From Deltaproteobacteria bacterium RIFOXYA12_FULL_61_11 (lineage in GTDB: Bacteria; Bdellovibrionota_F; JAHFAK01; YA12-FULL-61-11), in NCBI GenBank assembly GCA_001799195.1, contig MGSU01000238.1, positions 1-11,310 of the forward strand: 11,310 nucleotides of DNA, written 5' to 3'. Below are positions 9,001 to 11,310 of this stretch, piece by piece; position 1 is the first letter of the stretch, and each line of letters starts with the position of its first letter. The notes under the pieces were generated by a model, which searched no databases, was not told where the DNA came from, and saw only the letters and a program-made list of their open reading frames with translations. Both the position numbers and the translations under genes were made by a program.

Positions 9001-11310
9001 CCCAAAATGTCCTATGGTATTTCCTGCACATTGGAATACAACATATACGTTGTGATCTAAGGTTGTAAAATCAACCGCAGAAATATCCAAGTCTGTACTT
9101 GTAATAACAAGAACTTCTGCACCAGCAGGAATGCTCCCTGCAATAGGTTCAATTAAAGCTCCGCCTCCTGTAATCGTTGCATTTGTATTTGCCACAAAAG
9201 TAGGGTCGGTACACACACCTTGCCATGAGTTTGAAGGCCAATCAATAACTAAGGTAGAAGTATTAACTGCACTTGAACCAACATTAAAAGTTACCATTTC
9301 TTGCAAACCTTCTTGTGTTCCTCCACAGGAATTAACTAAAATATCGGTAATTTCGAAACATGAAGTAATAGGAGGTGCGACTAATAAAGCCGTACAATTA
9401 TTTACATCGGTTACTGTTACGGTATATGTTCCAGCAGATAGCCCTGAAATTGTATTTGTACTTGAAGCTGAAGCATAAGTATCAGCCCCTGGAGTCCATT
9501 CGTAATCGTAAGGAGCGGTTCCTCCGTTTACACTTACCGTTGCTGTTCCATTGTTATCACCATTGCAATCTAAGGTAGAACCACTAGTTGCAATAACCAT
9601 TTCGTTTGGCTGTGTAATTAATATGGTAGTTGTAGCTGTACAAGAATTATCATCAGTTATTGTAACCGACGCTATTCCAGAAGGTAAAGTCGTTGCTGTA
9701 GCTATAGTTTGTCCATTCGACCATAAATAATCAATTGTTCCTGTTCCGCCAGAAGGTGTTGCGGTTGCACTTCCGTTTGAATAGCCATAACAAGTTGCAT
9801 TTGAAACTAATGTAGCTGTTACAGTTGGTCCAGAAAGACTTCCAACAGAGAAAGGCTTAGATAAGAAGCATGCATTTCCATCAGAAACCGTAACGGTATA
9901 AGAATTTGCAGCCAAATTACTTTCTGTAGCTGTTGTATTTGCTGAAGAAGACCAAGCGTACGAATAAACACCATTTCCTCCTGATACTCCAGAAACAGTT
10001 GCAGAACCATTCGTAGCTCCACAAGTTGCACTTGACGGAGTAACTGTAAATGCGATTGCATTAGGTTGGGTAATAGAAATTCCTAAATTGGTATATGTAC
10101 ATGAATTACCATCGGTTATGGTAAGATTATAAGTTCCTGCTGTTAATACTATTTGACTTGATGCTCCAGCAACAATTCCTGAACCGCCAACAGTTGACCA
10201 TTGGTATGTGTATGAGCCTGTACCACCAGAAACAGACGATGTTGAAATGGCACCGTCATTATCGCCATTACAAGAAACATCGGTATCAGTAACTGTTGCT
10301 GTAATTGCATTTGGTTCGTCCACAACAATGCCACTCAAAACAACTTGACAACTATTTGCATCGGAAACCGACACAGAATACGTTCCGCCATCTAAATTGG
10401 AATATGTAGCGGTTCCGTCTCCAGTAAAACCATTTGGAGCCCAATTGTAAGATATAGCTCCAGTTCCGCCACTTGCTGTAACGGTAGCTTCTCCATCGTT
10501 GGCTCCATTACATGTAACATCGGTTGCCACAGCACTAGCTGATAAAACAGTAGCTGGTTGATTAATTGTAAAGGAAACAGCACTGCTAGTACAGCCCAAA
10601 TTATCGGTAATGGTTACTGAATATGAGCCAGCCGCCAAGCTTGAAATGTCTTGAGTAGTTGCTCCATTAGACCATAAATAACTAGAATATGTTCCCGAGC
10701 CACCACTTGGAGTTAAATTAATAGCACCTGTTGAGTTTCCGCGACAAAGCACATGAGTTAAAACGGCAGTTCCTGAAATTGCCGTCCCATCGTCAACGGT
10801 ATATGTTGCTGTTGCATTACATGCTCCAATATTATCGGTTACCGTAATATTATATGTGCCAGCCGATAAACCAGAATAAGTTGCTGTTCCATCTCCAGTA
10901 AATCCATTTGGAGCCCAATTGTAAGTATAAGGAGCTGTTCCGCCTGTTCCTAATACCTGAACAGAACCATTGCTTCCATTATAACAAATTGCATCGTTTA
11001 AATCGACAAGTGAAATGCTAACTCCGGTAACGGTGAATGACAAGCTATTTCCCAATACTGTATTTGAACAAGCATCAGTAACATCATCAACAAGGTTTAA
11101 GGAATACGATCCACCCTGTGTTAGTGCAGTATTTAGTGTAATTGTATATGATTGGTCATTTGTTGTTCCATTTACTCCAACGACATTTGTTATAGTGTAT
11201 GTATTTGCCCCTTGAGTAACCGTAAAATCGGCAATACCAACAGAAGACGCTAACACAACCTCGTTGAAATCAAACGTTATTGTATTTTCTCCGCAAGCAG
11301 GAGCACTTGT
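1..11310 (-). CDS. Giant SprB-repeat cell-surface protein (internal fragment, open at both ends)
   Basis: This is a 3,770-codon internal piece of a single gene; every in-frame codon was read and none is a stop, and no frame change was found. The protein has an Ig-like domain (fragment residues 1-96), SprB-like repeats U1-U7 (97-647), a lamin-tail-like insert (648-841) and repeats U8-U45 (842-3770). It is rich in Thr, Ser, Val, Gly, Asp and Asn and has only 17 Lys and about 9 Arg, as expected of an acidic, extracellular beta-sandwich filament. In the family, such proteins are exported through the Sec and type IX secretion systems and act as adhesins; SprB itself moves along the cell surface during gliding. 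The family assignment is firm. A gliding or adhesion role is inference, because many non-gliding Bacteroidota carry SprB-repeat proteins and the diagnostic ends (signal peptide, C-terminal type IX sorting domain) are outside the window. Start, ribosome binding site and regulation cannot be judged. Confidence 0.95.
4114..4566 (-). other. Variant two-repeat module U26-U27 with rearranged cysteines
   Basis: U26 (fragment residues about 2249-2324) reads TDATGAGICDGTATV, so canonical Cys1 is Gly and the new cysteine sits four residues later (residue 2267); a second new cysteine lies in GLCDGTHY (2299), and Cys2 is kept in DANGC (2313). U27 (about 2325-2399) keeps Cys1 in NVRCNG (2338) and has DANGYFAYTSAII, with Tyr where Cys2 should be. 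The layout and the 25-residue gap between Cys2 of the first and Cys1 of the second unit match U13-U14 exactly. U14 and U27 also share the T-S-A-I strand after the missing cysteine. Confidence 0.8.
7120..7605 (-). other. Variant two-repeat module U13-U14 with rearranged cysteines
   Basis: U13 (fragment residues about 1236-1314) replaces canonical Cys1 by Ala in NDASAFGVCDGDATV and places a cysteine four residues later (residue 1253); it gains another in NLCDGTY (1289) and keeps canonical Cys2 in DANSC (1303). U14 (about 1315-1397) keeps Cys1 in PPLCNA (1328) but has DANGISVNTSAIV where Cys2 should be. The pair therefore has four cysteines, like two normal units, but distributed three plus one. 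The likely pairing is CDG with LCDG inside U13 and Cys2 of U13 with Cys1 of U14 (25 residues apart). The cysteine positions are read directly; the pairing is inference. Confidence 0.8.
8788..9369 (-). other. Non-repeat, cysteine-rich insert domain, probably lamin-tail-like
   Basis: Fragment residues 648-841 interrupt the repeat array between U7 and U8. Landmarks in order are CFEITDILVNSCGG, EMVTFNVGSSAVNTSTL, DWPSNSWQGVC, then EPIAGSIPAGAEVLVITS, VYVVFQCAGNTIGHFGN, RDLIISFGGSCGADTVTYY and GGWSTYNNGCMAPL, leading through VIEP into U8. The order 'EI..ILV' strand, 'E.V.F.VG...VN.S.L' strand, a 'W' region, 'IPAGAEVLVI' and 'VYVVF' is the layout of lamin-tail-type domains (E-I strand, I-E-L-x-N strand, later 'l.pG.yvvi' strand). 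Domains with this 'ILV..CG' and 'E.V.F.VG' beginning are, as I recall, found in large Bacteroidota surface proteins. Six cysteines are present (TSC, NSC, GVC, FQC, GSC, NGC), an even number compatible with three disulphides. Its function is unknown; carbohydrate or DNA binding has been suggested for extracellular lamin-tail domains, but nothing here decides it. Confidence 0.6.
10399..10446 (-). repeat. Segment of U3 repeated from U1 (copy 2)
   Basis: This segment encodes the same 16 residues as 10873-10920, two repeat units away. U2, which lies between them, has the ordinary short loop (LWSNGATTQDISSL), so the shared form skips a unit, as expected if a two-unit block was duplicated or a patch was copied by gene conversion. 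Confidence 0.85.
10873..10920 (-). repeat. Segment of U1 repeated in U3 (copy 1)
   Basis: This segment encodes NWAPNGFTGDGTATYS, identical at all 16 residues to 10399-10446 in U3. Forty-two of 48 bases match, and all six differences are at synonymous codon positions. The loop between the core Trp and the G-T-Y strand is four residues longer than in ordinary units. Confidence 0.85.
11023..11310 (-). other. Ig-like (SbsA-type) domain at the N-terminal side of the repeat array, partial
   Basis: Fragment residues 1-96 do not follow the SprB repeat scheme. They begin with APACGENTITFDFNEVV, pass through alternating hydrophobic strands (ADFTVTQGANTYTITNVVGV, then SYTITLNTAL) and end with SYSLNLVDDVTDACSNTVLG before SFTVTG leads into U1. 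The layout of an opening F-x-E-x-V strand, a middle 'FTVT' strand, a 'YTITL..AL..GGSYSLNL' strand pair and a closing 'DDVTDACSNTVLG' strand resembles SbsA-type bacterial Ig-like domains, whose last strand usually reads like 'V.D.AGN.L'. Two cysteines are visible, near residue 6 and in TDACSN, and could form a disulphide. The true N-terminal edge of the domain may lie beyond the window. The assignment rests on pattern resemblance only; another Ig-like or cadherin-like fold would look similar. Confidence 0.5.

Larger units (their letters stand above)
9370..11022 (-). repeat. SprB-like repeat block 1 (units U1-U7)
   Basis: There are seven tandem protein repeats of about 75-83 residues. Taking the E/Q-P linker, or its equivalent, as the end of each unit, the low-coordinate ends are U1 10780, U2 10555, U3 10312, U4 10063, U5 9826, U6 9607 and U7 9370. 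Each has Cys1 in a V-x-C-x-G context, a D/N-G-x-A-T-V strand, a G-G-T/S turn, an aromatic Y-x-Y-x-W core and Cys2 near T-D-x-N-x-C. U1 ends in TVDDGTA, U5 in SLSGPT and U7 in LLVAPP instead of the usual E/Q-P. U1 and U3 carry the shared segment NWAPNGFTGDGTATYS; U4 has a 6-residue longer loop after the Trp. Repetition is at protein level; DNA identity between most units is modest, so the copies are old. Repeats of this family (Pfam SprB repeat) are thought to act as stacked spacer and adhesion modules. Confidence 0.93.

Noticed and set aside
9131-9478. A 115-codon open frame on the + strand, and similar short frames elsewhere such as 3184-3513 (+), 186-479 (-) and 7703-7960 (+).
   Set aside because: They lie entirely opposite or out of frame within the continuous minus-strand frame. 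Their translations reflect the repeat composition (runs of Val/Thr/Pro or Leu/Gln/His), they have no recognisable domains, and they recur at equivalent places in several repeats, as expected of shadow frames.
1-11310. A CRISPR array or a DNA-level satellite, suggested by recurring words such as the Gly-Gly-Thr and Tyr-Leu-Trp codon strings.
   Set aside because: The period is about 230 bases, the copies share only short words and the conservation follows codons and protein motifs. This is a protein repeat, not a short identical DNA repeat with spacers.
1-11310. Frameshift or pseudogene, since repeat genes often decay or are misassembled.
   Set aside because: The frame stays open and the repeat motif stays in register from one edge to the other. 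No unit is truncated in a way that suggests a lost or gained base.
1-11310. Annotation of the repeats as PKD or cadherin domains.
   Set aside because: The G-G-T-x-P-Y-x-Y-x-W core does recall PKD strands, but the paired cysteines in V-x-C-N-G and D-x-N-G-C, the D-G-x-A-T-V strand and the E/Q-P linker match the SprB repeat family better.

Overview
The whole window lies inside one protein-coding gene read on the minus strand. I read the frame whose codons occupy + strand triplets starting at position 1 (1-3, 4-6 and so on) across all 11,310 bases. It holds no stop codon, so 3,770 consecutive codons are open and the gene continues past both edges. Neither the start codon, promoter and signal peptide (beyond 11310) nor the stop codon and C-terminal sorting signal (before 1) are in view. 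No intergenic DNA, RNA gene, mobile element or CRISPR array is present.

The protein is a giant, secreted-type surface protein built almost entirely of SprB-like repeats, the repeat type named after the SprB gliding adhesin of Flavobacterium johnsoniae. That points to Bacteroidota, probably a flavobacterium-like or related environmental lineage; the AT-rich base composition agrees, but no species can be named. Each repeat runs about 75-83 residues and follows the scheme V-x-C-N-G ... D-G ... G-G-T-x-P-Y-x-Y-x-W ... L-x-A-G-T-Y-x-V-T-V-T-D-x-N-G-C ... E/Q-P.

Layout in protein order (high to low coordinates): a beta-rich domain resembling SbsA-type bacterial Ig-like domains (11310-11023); repeats U1-U7 (11022-9370); a roughly 195-residue cysteine-rich, non-repeat domain that looks lamin-tail-like (9369-8788); then repeats U8-U45 (8787-1), the last cut by the window edge. 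I count 45 repeats, 44 of them complete.

The most notable structure is inside the array. Canonical repeats carry exactly two cysteines at fixed places. Only two adjacent pairs break the rule, U13-U14 and U26-U27, and both break it identically: the first member loses canonical Cys1 and gains two new cysteines, and the next member loses canonical Cys2. This suggests two specialised two-repeat modules linked by an inter-repeat disulphide. Other patterns are a repeat subclass with a 6-residue longer loop (U4, U18, U24), a 16-residue segment identical in U1 and U3 whose DNA differs only at synonymous sites, and a rise in lysine/arginine content towards the C-terminal side. The protein as a whole is extremely poor in basic residues (17 Lys and about 9 Arg in 3,770).
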